A stretch of DNA of 64,000 bases from Actinomyces sp. AC-20-1. GTDB lineage: Bacteria > Actinomycetota > Actinomycetes > Actinomycetales > Actinomycetaceae. Positions within the stretch are counted from its first letter, which is position 1, and each line of letters opens with the position of its first letter. Made by a program: the position numbers and the translations under genes. The notes under the pieces were generated by a model. That model made no database searches. It was not told where the DNA came from and worked only from the letters and a program-made list of their open reading frames with translations. The stretch is from NCBI RefSeq assembly GCF_023369555.1, contig NZ_JACJVC010000001.1, positions 62,001-126,000 of the forward strand, written 5' to 3'. Shown piece after piece: positions 54,014-63,178 of the stretch.

Positions 54014-54113
54014 TGTCACGGATCCCTGGTCAGGGCTCTGCGGCAGTCGTACGAGCCGCGGAGTTCCGCGGCTCCGGTCACACGGCGAGGTCTCTGACCA
54101 GGGATGGGTGACA
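54014..54113. mobile_element. 100-bp inverted-repeat element, copy B
   Basis: Ends TGTCACGGATCCCTGGTCAG (from 54014) and the inverse at 54093-54113 match those of the element at 46651-46763. Where copy A has A paired with T in the arms, copy B has G paired with C, a compensating change. The interior contains a 9-bp hairpin (GAGCCGCGG...CCGCGGCTC). It lies in the proB-proA gap and would be transcribed between these genes. Confidence 0.6.
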
Positions 54114-54131
54114 CCCCCGCCGGGGCCGCTG

Positions 54132-55298
54132 TCAGCCCTGGGCGGTGCGGGGCAGCTCGGCGAGGTCGTCGCGGTGGATGACGGGGGTGACGTGGTCCGG
54201 TGCGGGGGCGCCGTCGCGGCGGGCCGCCAGGACCTCGCGCAGGTCGGCCGCCGAGTAGCGGCAGATGCCGCGGGCGAGCAGGCCCGCCGCGCCGACGACC
54301 TCGATGACGGAGCCGGACTCGAACTCCCCGTCAACGCCGACGACACCGGGCAGCAGCAGGGACTTCTTGCCGACCGTCACCGCCCGGGCGGCACCGTCGT
54401 CCACGAGGACCCTGCCCTGGGGCAGGGAGGCGTGCGCCATCCACAGGCGCCTGGACGGGCGGTGCGGGCCCGTCGGCAGGAACCACGTGCCCTTGTCCGC
54501 CGGGACCTGCTGGCCGCCGAGGACCTCGACGGCGTCGGCGGCCGAGGCGATGATCGTGGCGGTGCCGGAGCTGCAGGCGAGGGTGGCGGCCTGGACCTTG
54601 GTGCGCATCCCGCCGGTGCCGAGCGAGGAGCCGCGCCCCGTGACGTCCACCGCGGCCAGGCGGGCCGGGTCCGTCACGAGACGGATCGGGCTCGCCCCGG
54701 CCGATCCCGGGCGGGCGGTCCACAGGCCGTCGACGTCGGTGAGCAGGATGAGCAGGTCGGCGGCCACGAGGTGCGAGACGAGGGCCGCCAGGTGGTCGTT
54801 GTCGCCCAGGTTGAACTCGGTGTTGGCCACGGCGTCGTTCTCGTTGACGACGGGCACGGCCCCCATGGACAGCAGCGCGTCGAAGGTCTCGCGCACGGTG
54901 CGGTAGTGGTCGCGCACGGCCACGTCGTGGGCGGTGAGCAGCACCTGGGCGGCGACGAGCCCGTGCACGCTCATGGAGGCCTCCCAGCGCCCCATGATGC
55001 GGCTCTGGCCCACGCTCGCCGCGGCCTGCAGCAGGCGCAGCTCGGTGGGGCGCTGGGCCAGGCCCAGGGTCGGCAGGCCGGCGGCGACGGCACCGGAGGC
55101 GACGAGGACGACGTCGTGGCGGCGCCGGCGCAGGCCCGCCACCAGGGCCGAGATGACGTCGATGCGGTTGAGGTCGAGCCCGCCGTCGGGGCGCGTGAGG
55201 GAGGAGGAGCCGATCTTGAGCACGATCCTCGCGCCCCGGGGCAGGCTGTCGGGGCGCCGGCCAGTGCCGGCCGGCGTGAGGGCGTCGGGGGCCTCCAC
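54132..55298 (-). CDS. proB: Glutamate 5-kinase
   Basis: A 388-residue enzyme that phosphorylates glutamate to start proline synthesis. The amino-acid kinase domain (about 20-270) has VLKIGSSSLT, LVASGAVAAG and VNENDAVA; a PUA domain follows (about 290-375). It is normally feedback-inhibited by proline. A GTG start at 55298, six bases after the obg stop codon, is chosen; no other start fits the family N-terminus better. Confidence 0.94.
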   Translation of the reverse strand: MEAPDALTPAGTGRRPDSLPRGARIVLKIGSSSLTRPDGGLDLNRIDVISALVAGLRRRRHDVVLVASGAVAAGLPTLGLAQRPTELRLLQAAASVGQSRIMGRWEASMSVHGLVAAQVLLTAHDVAVRDHYRTVRETFDALLSMGAVPVVNENDAVANTEFNLGDNDHLAALVSHLVAADLLILLTDVDGLWTARPGSAGASPIRLVTDPARLAAVDVTGRGSSLGTGGMRTKVQAATLACSSGTATIIASAADAVEVLGGQQVPADKGTWFLPTGPHRPSRRLWMAHASLPQGRVLVDDGAARAVTVGKKSLLLPGVVGVDGEFESGSVIEVVGAAGLLARGICRYSAADLREVLAARRDGAPAPDHVTPVIHRDDLAELPRTAQG

Positions 55299-55303
55299 GG
55301 CGC

Positions 55304-56869
55304 TCAGTCCTCCCCGTCCCAGCTCGACGCGTCCGTCCACAGGCCCTCGGCGGCCTCGTCGCGCAGCTCCTGGCGAGCGGCCTCCTTGGCGTCCATGGAC
55401 GCGTGGTACTGGCGACGGCGCTCGACGTTCGTGCGACGGCTGTAGTCCTCCACCCGCACGTCCGTGCCCCGGGCGCCCAGGAGCTCGGCCCCGGCGGTGA
55501 CGGTGGGCTCCCAGGTGAACAGGACCCCGCCCTCGACCTCGCCGATGAGCACGGAGTCGCCGGCGTGGGCGCCGGCCTTGACGAGCTCGGTCTCGACGCC
55601 GGCGGTGGCCAGACGGTCCGCGAGGTATCCGACCGCCTCGTTGTTGGTGAAGTCGGTCTGGCGCACCCACCGCTCCGGCTTGTCCCCGCGCACCTGGAGG
55701 ACCTCGCCCTCTCCCGGGTAGTGGATCCGGCGCACGGTGGCGACCGCCTCCTTGGTGCGGCGTCCGACGGCGGTGGGGCGGATGACCTCGCGCACCGGCT
55801 CGAGGGCGGCGGGGGCGTCCCGGCGGGCCTGCTCCACCAGGGCGGCGAGGGCGAAGCTGAGCGGGCGCAGCCCGGTGCGTGCCAGGGCCGAGACCTCGAA
55901 GACGGGCAGGCCGCGGGCGGCGACGTCGGCGCGCACGAGCTCGGCCATGGCCGCGCCGTCGGGGTCGTCGACCTTGTTGAGCACGACGACGCGCGGGCGC
56001 TCCATGAGGGGCGCCCGCCCCGTGAGGGCCGGGTCGTTCTCCGCCTGCCCCAGCTGGGCGCTGTAGGCGGCGAGCTCGGCCTCGATGGTGTCGAGGTCGG
56101 CCAGCGGGTCGCGGCTGGCGTCGAGGCTGGCGCAGTCCAGGACGTGGACGATGACGGCGCAGCGCTCGATGTGGCGCAGGAACTCCAGGCCCAGGCCGCG
56201 CCCCTCGGAGGCCCCGGGGATGAGGCCCGGCACGTCCGCGACCGTGTAGCGCGACTCGCCCGCCTCGACGACGCCGAGGTTGGGCACGAGCGTGGTGAAG
56301 GGGTAGTCGGCGATCTTGGGACGGGCGGCGCTCATCGCGGCGATGAGGGAGGACTTGCCGGCGCTGGGGTATCCCACGAGGGCGACGTCCGCGATGGTCT
56401 TGAGCTCGAGGACGACGTCGCGGCGCTCACCCGGCTCACCGAGCAGGTGGAAGCCGGGGGCTCGCCGCTTGGAGGAGGCCAGCGAGAAGTTGCCGCGCCC
56501 GCCGGTGCCGCCCGCGGCGGCGACGCAGGTGGCGCCCGGCTCGACGAGGTCGGCCAGGACGTTGCCGTCGCTGTCCTTGACGACGGTGCCCTCGGGCACG
56601 GGCAGCAGGAGGTCGTCGCCGTCGACGCCACGGCGCCAGTCCCCCATGCCGGGGGTGCCCTTGCCGGCACTGCGGTGGGGTGAGCGGTGGTAGCTGAGCA
56701 GGGTGGTGACCTGGGGGTCGGCGACGAGGACGACATCGCCGCCGTGGCCGCCGTCGCCGCCGTCGGGGCCGGCCAGGGGCTTGAACTTCTCACGGTGGAT
56801 GGACGTGCAGCCGTCGCCGCCGTCGCCGCCGGCGACGTGCAGGACCACTCGGTCGATGAAGCTGGGCAT
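55304..56869 (-). CDS. obg: GTPase Obg
   Basis: A 521-residue ribosome-associated GTPase involved in 50S maturation and stress response. The glycine-rich Obg fold (1-158, [16 protein letters not shown]) is followed by the G domain with [19 protein letters not shown] and NKVD, and an OCT domain (about 360-440). The C-terminal extension beyond it is charged. The ATG at 56869 begins the standard [14 protein letters not shown]. Confidence 0.95.
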   Translation of the reverse strand: MPSFIDRVVLHVAGGDGGDGCTSIHREKFKPLAGPDGGDGGHGGDVVLVADPQVTTLLSYHRSPHRSAGKGTPGMGDWRRGVDGDDLLLPVPEGTVVKDSDGNVLADLVEPGATCVAAAGGTGGRGNFSLASSKRRAPGFHLLGEPGERRDVVLELKTIADVALVGYPSAGKSSLIAAMSAARPKIADYPFTTLVPNLGVVEAGESRYTVADVPGLIPGASEGRGLGLEFLRHIERCAVIVHVLDCASLDASRDPLADLDTIEAELAAYSAQLGQAENDPALTGRAPLMERPRVVVLNKVDDPDGAAMAELVRADVAARGLPVFEVSALARTGLRPLSFALAALVEQARRDAPAALEPVREVIRPTAVGRRTKEAVATVRRIHYPGEGEVLQVRGDKPERWVRQTDFTNNEAVGYLADRLATAGVETELVKAGAHAGDSVLIGEVEGGVLFTWEPTVTAGAELLGARGTDVRVEDYSRRTNVERRRQYHASMDAKEAARQELRDEAAEGLWTDASSWDGED

Positions 56870-57017
56870 GTCTCGTCTCCTGGGCTGGACGCGTGAAGGT
56901 GGTCGGGGCCGGTCCCGTCCCGGGGCGGCCGTGGCGCTACGGCAGGGGCGCTGGTACGGCGCGAGGGCGGACGGCCGAAGCCGTTCGCCCTCGCGGATGC
57001 CGTGGTGTGCTGGAGGC

Positions 57018-57275
57018 TCAGGCCTCGGGGAGCACGACGTTGACGACCTTGCGGCCACGGAAGGTGCCGAACTGGACGTTGCCGGCGGCAGTGGCGAACA
57101 GGGTGTCGTCGTTGCCGCGGCCGACGTTCTTGCCGGGGTGGAAGTGGGTGCCGCGCTGGCGGACGATGATCTCGCCGGCGCCGACGTACTGGCCGCCGAA
57201 GCGCTTGACGCCGAGACGCTGAGCGTTCGAGTCACGGCCGTTGCGGGAGGAACCAAGACCCTTCTTGTGTGCCAT
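57018..57275 (-). CDS. rpmA: 50S ribosomal protein L27
   Basis: An 85-residue basic protein beginning [15 protein letters not shown], the conserved tail that reaches the peptidyl-transferase centre. The length and sequence are standard. It lies 50 bases after rplU and is followed by obg in the usual order. Confidence 0.97.
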   Translation of the reverse strand: MAHKKGLGSSRNGRDSNAQRLGVKRFGGQYVGAGEIIVRQRGTHFHPGKNVGRGNDDTLFATAAGNVQFGTFRGRKVVNVVLPEA

Positions 57276-57325
57276 ATCAGGCTTCTTTCTCTCGAGCGGG
57301 TGCGTTCAGGATGCCGCGAGGGCGC

Positions 57326-57643
57326 TCACTTGATCGCGGTGACCTTGACGGCCGTGAGCTGGGCGCGGTGACCCTGGCGCTTGCGGAAGCCCGTCTTGTT
57401 CTTGAACTTGAGGATGTTGATCTTGGGGCCCTTCTCGTCACCGACGATCTCGGCCGTGACGGAGGACTGAGCCAGGTCCGCTCCAGCGGTCACCTTGTCG
57501 CCGTCCACCAGCATGACGGGGGCGAGGGTGACCTCGTCGCCGACCTCACCGGCAAGCTTGTCGACAACCACGACGTCGCCGACGGAGACCTTCTCCTGAC
57601 GGCCGCCGGCCTTGACGATCGCGTAGACCACTTGAATGCTCAT
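57326..57643 (-). CDS. rplU: 50S ribosomal protein L21
   Basis: A 105-residue protein with the family's opening [15 protein letters not shown] and ending [22 protein letters not shown]. The ATG at 57643 is used; a GTG four codons later, closer to the usual L21 start, is an alternative. It is the first gene of the rplU-rpmA-obg-proB-proA run. Confidence 0.95.
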   Translation of the reverse strand: MSIQVVYAIVKAGGRQEKVSVGDVVVVDKLAGEVGDEVTLAPVMLVDGDKVTAGADLAQSSVTAEIVGDEKGPKINILKFKNKTGFRKRQGHRAQLTAVKVTAIK

Positions 57644-57777
57644 CTCTGTCGAAATCTTCGGACACCCCGGTCGTGGACGGCGGGCCGTCCGGAAGGGCTG
57701 TCTCCTTGGCAAGGTGCGAAGTGCACCGGCGGACCACTGTATGCGATCGGGCAGGCCGGTCCAACTCCGTCGGGCCC

Positions 57778-57824
57778 GCGGCCCCTGTGGTCTTCCGCAC
57801 GGAGACGGGTGCCGCAGGGGCCGC
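57778..57824 (-). terminator. Possible rne terminator
   Basis: A perfect 10-bp inverted repeat (57778-57787 with 57815-57824) with a 27-base loop begins six bases after the rne stop codon. Confidence 0.45.
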
Positions 57825-57829
57825 GCCCC

Positions 57830-60800
57830 TCAGTCCTCGTCCTGGCCGGCGCCCGCCTCGGCGGCGCCCTCCTCGGGGGCCGGGTCCGCCTCCTTGTGGG
57901 CGTGCTCGGCGGCGGCGGCGATCTGGGCCAGGGCCCCGCGCACGGCGGCGCGGGTCTGGTCGTCGATGACGTCGTCGGCGTCCTCCTTGCCGCGGCGGCG
58001 CGAGGAGCCCTTGCGGGGCGTCTCCTGAGAGGCGGCCTCGGACGAGCCCTTGCGGCCGCGGCCGCGGCCCGACGAGCGCGAGGCGGAGGTGCTGAGGTCC
58101 GCCTGCTGGTTCTCCACCGGCTCGGAGTGGACGATGAAGCCGCGCCCGCCACAGCACTCGCAGGGCGTGGAGAAGGCCTCGACGAGCCCCTGGCCGACAC
58201 GCTTGCGGGTCATCTGCACCAGGCCGAGGCTCGTGACCTCCGTGACCTGGTGGCGGGTGCGGTCGCGGCCCAGGCACTCGACCAGGCGGCGCAGCACGAG
58301 GTCGCGGTTGGACTCCAGGACCATGTCGACGAAGTCGATGACGACCATGCCGCCGATGTCGCGCAGGCGCAGCTGGCGGACGATCTCCTCGGCCGCCTCG
58401 ATGTTGTTGCGGGTGACGGTCTCCTCGAGCGTGCCGCCGGCGCCGGTGAAGCGGCCGGTGTTGACGTCGATGACCGTCATGGCCTCGGTGCGGTCGATGA
58501 TGAGCGTGCCGCCGCTGGGCAGCCAGACCTTGCGGTCGAAGCCCTTGGCCAGCTGCTCGTCGATGCGGTGGGCGCTGAAGACGTCCTCCGGGCTCACCCA
58601 GTGCTGCAGGCGGTCGGCCAGGTCCGGGCTGAGCTCGGTGACGTACTCGCTGATGGTGGTCCAGGCGTCGGGCCCCTGGACGATGAGCGAGCGGAAGTCC
58701 TCGTTGAACACGTCGCGCACGACGCGCACGGCGAGCTCGGGCTCGCCCTTGAGCAGGACGGGCGCCTTGCCGGAGCCGGCGAGCACCCGCGTGGCCTTCT
58801 TGTCGATGGCCTCCCACTGCTTGAGCAGGCGCTCGACGTCGGCGGTCAGCTGCTCCTCGCTGGCACCCTCGGCGGCGGTGCGCACGATGACGCCGGCGGC
58901 GTCGGGCACGATCCTCTTGAGGATCTTCTTCAGGCGGGCGCGCTCGGTGTCCGGCAGCTTGCGGGAGATGCCGGTCATCGTGCCGCCGGGCACGAGGACG
59001 AGGTAGCGGCCGGCGAGGGTGACCTGGCTGGTCAGGCGCGCGCCCTTGTGGCCGATGGGGTCCTTGGTGACCTGCACGAGGACGGTGTCGCCGCTCTTGA
59101 GGGCGTCCTCGATGCGGCGCGGCTTGCCCTCCATGCCCGCCGCGTCCCAGTTGACCTCGCCGGCGTACAGGACGGCGTTGCGGCCCTTGCCGAGGTCGAC
59201 GAAGGCGGCCTCCATCGAGGGCAGGACGTTCTGGACGCGGCCGACGTAGACGTTGCCGACCATCGAGGTCTGGGTGTGGCGGGCGACGTAGTGCTCGACG
59301 AGGAGCCCGTCCTCGAGGACGGCGATCTGGTTGAGGCCGTCCTGCTCGCGGATGATCATCTGCCGGTCGACGCTCTCGCGGCGGGCCAGGAACTCCGCCT
59401 CGGTGACGATGGGACGACGGCGTCCGGCGGCGCGCCCCTCACGGCGGCGCTGGCGCTTGGCCTCCAGGCGGGTGGAGCCCTTGAGGGCCGTGACCTCGTC
59501 GCGCACGTCGCGGCCCTCACGGCCGCCCTCGGCGCGGGTGGAGCGGGAGCGGCGACGGCGACGACGGCGCGAGCCGGAGCCGGCCTCGTCCTCCTCGTCA
59601 CCGTCGGCCTCGTCGTCGGCACCGGGCCCGGCGGGGGCCTCGTCAGCGGGATCGGTGGCCTCTGCGGGCTCGGTGGCCTCGTCGGAGCGCGAGCGGGAGC
59701 GGCGTCCACGACCGCCGCGGCGGCGCTTGCGGCGCCCGCCCTCGGCGGTGTCAGTGCCCTCGGGGCCCTCTGGGCCCTCGGAGTCGTCCGCGGTGTCGTC
59801 GGGCATCTCCTCGGCCTCGTCCGGGGCCTCACCGGCGGTGCCGGCGCCCTCAGCGCTCTCAGCGGAGTCGGTGGTCTCAGGGGTCTCGTCGGCCTCGCCG
59901 TCCTGGGAGCGCGTGCGGCGTCCGCGGGCGCGGCGCGAGCGGCGGGGGCGGACCTCCTCGGCGGCAGGCGTCTCCTCGGTCCCGGAGGTCCCCGGCCCGT
60001 CGGGGTCCGCGGTCTCGCCGGCCGCGGCCGGCTGCTGCGGGGCGGGGGCGGTCTCGGGGGTGGCCTGGGCGGCGGTGACCTTGCGACGACGGCGTCCGCG
60101 CGAGGATGCGGTCGCGGCGGGCCGCTCCTCGTCCCGGGGCTGCTCGTCAGCCTGCTCGGCGGGGGCCGCCGGGGCCGCGCTCTCGACCTCGGGGGCGCTC
60201 TGCGGGGCAGCCTGGACGGCCGTCACTTTGCGACGACGGCGGGCGCGCGAGGGGTCGGGCGCCTGGAACAGGAGGGAGGCGGCGGGCAGGCGCGGGGCCT
60301 CGTCGGTCTCCTCGGCGTCGGCGTCGGCCTCGGCGGCGCTGCGGGGGCTCGCAGCGCTCCCGGCGCTCCCGGCGGCGTCAGCACTGCCGGCACTGTCGGA
60401 GCTGTCAGCACTGTCAGTGGTGCCGGCGTCCTCGCCGCTGGCGACCTCGGCGGCGACGGCGCTGGAGACGGAGGCCTCGGCGGTGATGTCGGTGGGCGTC
60501 GCCAGGACCTCGGGCTCGCCGGAGGACTCGTCGTCCGCGGTCGGGGTCGCCTCGGGGGCCGCCTGGGCGGCGGTGACCCGACGACGGCGAGGGGCGCGCG
60601 CGGCGGGCGCCGCGGGCTGCGCGCTCTCAGCGAGGCCGGTGGCACCTGTGGAGTCAGTGGCCTCAGCGGGCGCCCCGCTCCCGGGGGCGTCAGCGGTCCC
60701 AGCGGTCTCAGTGGTCTCAGTGGGCGCCGCCTTGGCGCTCTTGGCGGCCTTGGTCCCCTTGGCGGTCGAGGCGCGCCGGGAGCGGGTGCTCGTGCGACGG

Positions 60801-61102
60801 GCCGGCCTCGCGGGGGCGCTCGTGGCCGGGGCGTCCTCGGCGTCAGCCTCCTCGACCGCGGGGCCGTCCCCGACGCTGTCCGGCGTGGCGGCGCCGGGCG
60901 CCTCGCCGTCGGCCGCCGGTGCGGGGGCCTTGGCGGGGGCGGTGGTCCTGGACGTCGCGCGACGGCGACGCGTCTTGGGCGCCGCCTCAGTGGTCTCAGC
61001 GGCAGGGGCCTGCTCGGCGGGGGCAGCCTGCTCGGGCGCGGGACCGCTCACCTCGCCCTCAGCGGGTTCGAGGGACTGGTCGGGTGTCATGGGTGACGTC
61101 AT
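57830..61102 (-). CDS. rne: Ribonuclease E/G family protein
   Basis: A 1090-residue endoribonuclease for mRNA decay and rRNA processing. The first ~570 residues are low complexity, rich in Ala, Glu, Thr, Ser and Pro with basic clusters (RRRRK-type) that probably bind RNA or partners. The catalytic part (about 580-1000) contains an S1 domain (VGNVYVGRVQNVLPSMEA), the metal-binding DRTEAMTVIDVNTGRF and MVVIDFVDM, and the zinc-link cysteines in CECCGGRG. The tail is again basic. The ATG at 61102 and one at 61090 are both possible; neither has a strong ribosome site. Confidence 0.93.
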   Translation of the reverse strand: MTSPMTPDQSLEPAEGEVSGPAPEQAAPAEQAPAAETTEAAPKTRRRRATSRTTAPAKAPAPAADGEAPGAATPDSVGDGPAVEEADAEDAPATSAPARPARRTSTRSRRASTAKGTKAAKSAKAAPTETTETAGTADAPGSGAPAEATDSTGATGLAESAQPAAPAARAPRRRRVTAAQAAPEATPTADDESSGEPEVLATPTDITAEASVSSAVAAEVASGEDAGTTDSADSSDSAGSADAAGSAGSAASPRSAAEADADAEETDEAPRLPAASLLFQAPDPSRARRRRKVTAVQAAPQSAPEVESAAPAAPAEQADEQPRDEERPAATASSRGRRRRKVTAAQATPETAPAPQQPAAAGETADPDGPGTSGTEETPAAEEVRPRRSRRARGRRTRSQDGEADETPETTDSAESAEGAGTAGEAPDEAEEMPDDTADDSEGPEGPEGTDTAEGGRRKRRRGGRGRRSRSRSDEATEPAEATDPADEAPAGPGADDEADGDEEDEAGSGSRRRRRRRSRSTRAEGGREGRDVRDEVTALKGSTRLEAKRQRRREGRAAGRRRPIVTEAEFLARRESVDRQMIIREQDGLNQIAVLEDGLLVEHYVARHTQTSMVGNVYVGRVQNVLPSMEAAFVDLGKGRNAVLYAGEVNWDAAGMEGKPRRIEDALKSGDTVLVQVTKDPIGHKGARLTSQVTLAGRYLVLVPGGTMTGISRKLPDTERARLKKILKRIVPDAAGVIVRTAAEGASEEQLTADVERLLKQWEAIDKKATRVLAGSGKAPVLLKGEPELAVRVVRDVFNEDFRSLIVQGPDAWTTISEYVTELSPDLADRLQHWVSPEDVFSAHRIDEQLAKGFDRKVWLPSGGTLIIDRTEAMTVIDVNTGRFTGAGGTLEETVTRNNIEAAEEIVRQLRLRDIGGMVVIDFVDMVLESNRDLVLRRLVECLGRDRTRHQVTEVTSLGLVQMTRKRVGQGLVEAFSTPCECCGGRGFIVHSEPVENQQADLSTSASRSSGRGRGRKGSSEAASQETPRKGSSRRRGKEDADDVIDDQTRAAVRGALAQIAAAAEHAHKEADPAPEEGAAEAGAGQDED

Positions 61103-61563
61103 GGTGCGTCGCACTCTCCGGGGCACCGCTGCTCCCGCCGTACCCTCGGGCGCGCGGTGCGCTCGTGCTCCCGGTGCGGGAGCAGGAAAAGCCTGTGTGT
61201 GCGCCTGGCGGCGCCGGGCCGGGGCCACCCGCACGAGACGGGACCGCAGCAGCGCTCATGGCGGCGCAAGGTTCCCGGACGGGGTGGACCCTGAGGTCCG
61301 GACACCGGGAGCCGGTACGCAGCACCCGGGGCCGGTCCGAGTATCACACACGCGGCGCCGTCACGGAGCAGGTCGCCACCCGTGAGCACGGTCGCGGTCC
61401 GACGCGCCCAGCCCGGAGGCCGCCGTCGGGGCACCCCGCGCAGGTACCCGCCCGCCTGGAAGGAGGCTGTTCATGACGCCCGGGCCCGGTGTGTCACGTC
61501 GTCGCCCCCCTGGGCCGCACCTCACTCAAATCGCCCCGTCGACACCTCTGTTCTTTACGACAG

Positions 61564-61613
61564 GCCGTCAGTGACGGCATACACTCGAGTTATCCCTCGT
61601 GACCCACGTCACG
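61564..61613. promoter_or_regulatory. Operator candidates upstream of cydAB
   Basis: Two dyads lie 45-94 bases before cydA: a perfect GCCGTCA-G-TGACGGC (61564-61578), and CGTGAC-CCAC-GTCACG (61598-61613), whose core GTGA-N6-TCAC is the CRP/FNR-family half-site pattern. CRP-type control of cydAB is known in mycobacteria. The following 40 bases (TTTACTTATCTG, CTTATCACC) are AT-rich and may hold the promoter. The rest of the 555-base gap to rne shows nothing clear. Confidence 0.5.
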
Positions 61614-61657
61614 GATTTACTTATCTGTCTTATCACCTACCCCGAAAGGTGGCGCCG

Positions 61658-63154
61658 ATGGTGACCGCACCGATGGCGTTGGACGCCCTTGAGCTCGCTC
61701 GATGGCAGTTCGGCATCACGACCGTCTACCACTTCATCCTCGTCCCCCTGACAATCGGCCTGTCACCGCTCGTCGCGCTCATGGAGACCCTCTACCTGCG
61801 CACGGGCAACGAGCAGTGGCGCGTCGCCACGAAGTTCTTCGGCAAGATCCTGCTCATCAACTTCGCCCTCGGCGTCGCCACCGGCATCGTCCAGGAGTTC
61901 CAGTTCGGTATGAACTGGTCCGAGTACTCCCGCTTCGTCGGCAACATCTTCGGCGCCCCCCTCGCCTTCGAGGCTCTGCTCGCCTTCTTCATGGAGTCCA
62001 CCTTCCTCGGCCTGTGGATCTTCGGTTGGGACCGCCTCTCCGGCCGCCTGCACAACCTGTGCATCTGGATGGTCGCCCTGGGCACCAACCTCTCTGCCGC
62101 CTTCATCCTCGCGGCCAACTCCTGGATGCAGCACCCCGTCGGCGCCGTCCTCAACCCCGAGACCGGCCGCGCCGAGCTCGACGGCGTCGGCGGCTTCCTC
62201 GCCGTCCTCACCAACAGCATCTTCCTGCACACCTTCGCCCACACGATCGCCTCCTCGCTGCTGACCGCCGGCGCCCTCGTCGTCGGCGTGTCCGTCTGGT
62301 GGATGGTCAAGGCCGCCCGCGCGAACCAGGACTTCGAGGCCCGCCAGACCTGGCGCCGCATGACCCGCTTCGGGGCCGTCACCATGGTCATCGCCGGCCT
62401 GCTTGCCGCCGGCACCGGCCACGCCATGGGGCAGGTCGTCGCCGAGGAGCAGCCCGCCAAGATGGCCGCCGCCGAGGGCCTGTACAACAGCGAGGAGGGC
62501 GCCCCCTTCACGCTCATCGCCATCGGCAACGACGAGGACTCCACCGTCCGCTTCATCTCGGTGCCCTACGTCTACTCCTTCCTGGCCACCAACAACCCGA
62601 AGGCCGAGGTCATGGGCCTCAACGACGCCCAGGAGATGTACGAGGAGCTCTACGGCGAGGGCGTGGACTACACCCCCGACGTCATGACCACCTTCTGGTC
62701 CTTCCGCCTCATGATCGGCCTCGGCAGCCTGTCCATCGCCATCGGCGCCCTGGCCCTGTGGCTCACCCGCAAGGACCACCTCATCACCGACACGCGGCTG
62801 GGCACCGCCGCCCTGTGGTCCATCGGCCTGCCCTTCCTCGCCTGCACCTTCGGCTGGATCTTCACCGAGATCGGCCGCCAGCCCTGGGTCGTCGTCCCCA
62901 ACCTCGGCGACCCCATGAGCGAGGTCTACATGCTCACCCTCAGCGGAGTCTCCACCGCCGTCTCCGCCGGCACCGTCCTGGCCTCGATGGTCATCTTCAC
63001 GCTGCTGTACGCCGCCCTCGGCGTCGTCTGGTTCGTGCTCCTGCGCCGCTACGTCCGCGAGGGCGTGCACACCCAGACCGAGCAGTCCGTCAAGGCCGTC
63101 GAGACGGCCGGCGCCGCGGGCTCCCCCGCCCCCGCCCTGTCCTTCGAGTACTGA
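61658..63154 (+). CDS. cydA: Cytochrome bd ubiquinol oxidase subunit I
   Basis: A 498-residue inner-membrane subunit with about nine helices that carries the haems of the high-affinity bd oxidase. The N-terminal LARWQFGITTVYHFILVPLT includes the haem-ligand histidine, SWMQHPVGA and FGWIFTEIGRQPW are family markers, and the short Q-loop form is present. The ATG at 61658 follows GAAAGG. It reduces oxygen to water with quinol and generates proton motive force; it is co-transcribed with cydB. Confidence 0.95.
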   Translation: MVTAPMALDALELARWQFGITTVYHFILVPLTIGLSPLVALMETLYLRTGNEQWRVATKFFGKILLINFALGVATGIVQEFQFGMNWSEYSRFVGNIFGAPLAFEALLAFFMESTFLGLWIFGWDRLSGRLHNLCIWMVALGTNLSAAFILAANSWMQHPVGAVLNPETGRAELDGVGGFLAVLTNSIFLHTFAHTIASSLLTAGALVVGVSVWWMVKAARANQDFEARQTWRRMTRFGAVTMVIAGLLAAGTGHAMGQVVAEEQPAKMAAAEGLYNSEEGAPFTLIAIGNDEDSTVRFISVPYVYSFLATNNPKAEVMGLNDAQEMYEELYGEGVDYTPDVMTTFWSFRLMIGLGSLSIAIGALALWLTRKDHLITDTRLGTAALWSIGLPFLACTFGWIFTEIGRQPWVVVPNLGDPMSEVYMLTLSGVSTAVSAGTVLASMVIFTLLYAALGVVWFVLLRRYVREGVHTQTEQSVKAVETAGAAGSPAPALSFEY

Positions 63155-63178
63155 GCCGAGAGAAGAAAGAACACACCC

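Noticed and set aside
57269-61096. A 1275-residue open frame on the plus strand through rne
   Set aside because: It is antisense to rne, rich in Gly/Ala/Arg/Leu with no domain, and reflects high GC and third-position bias.
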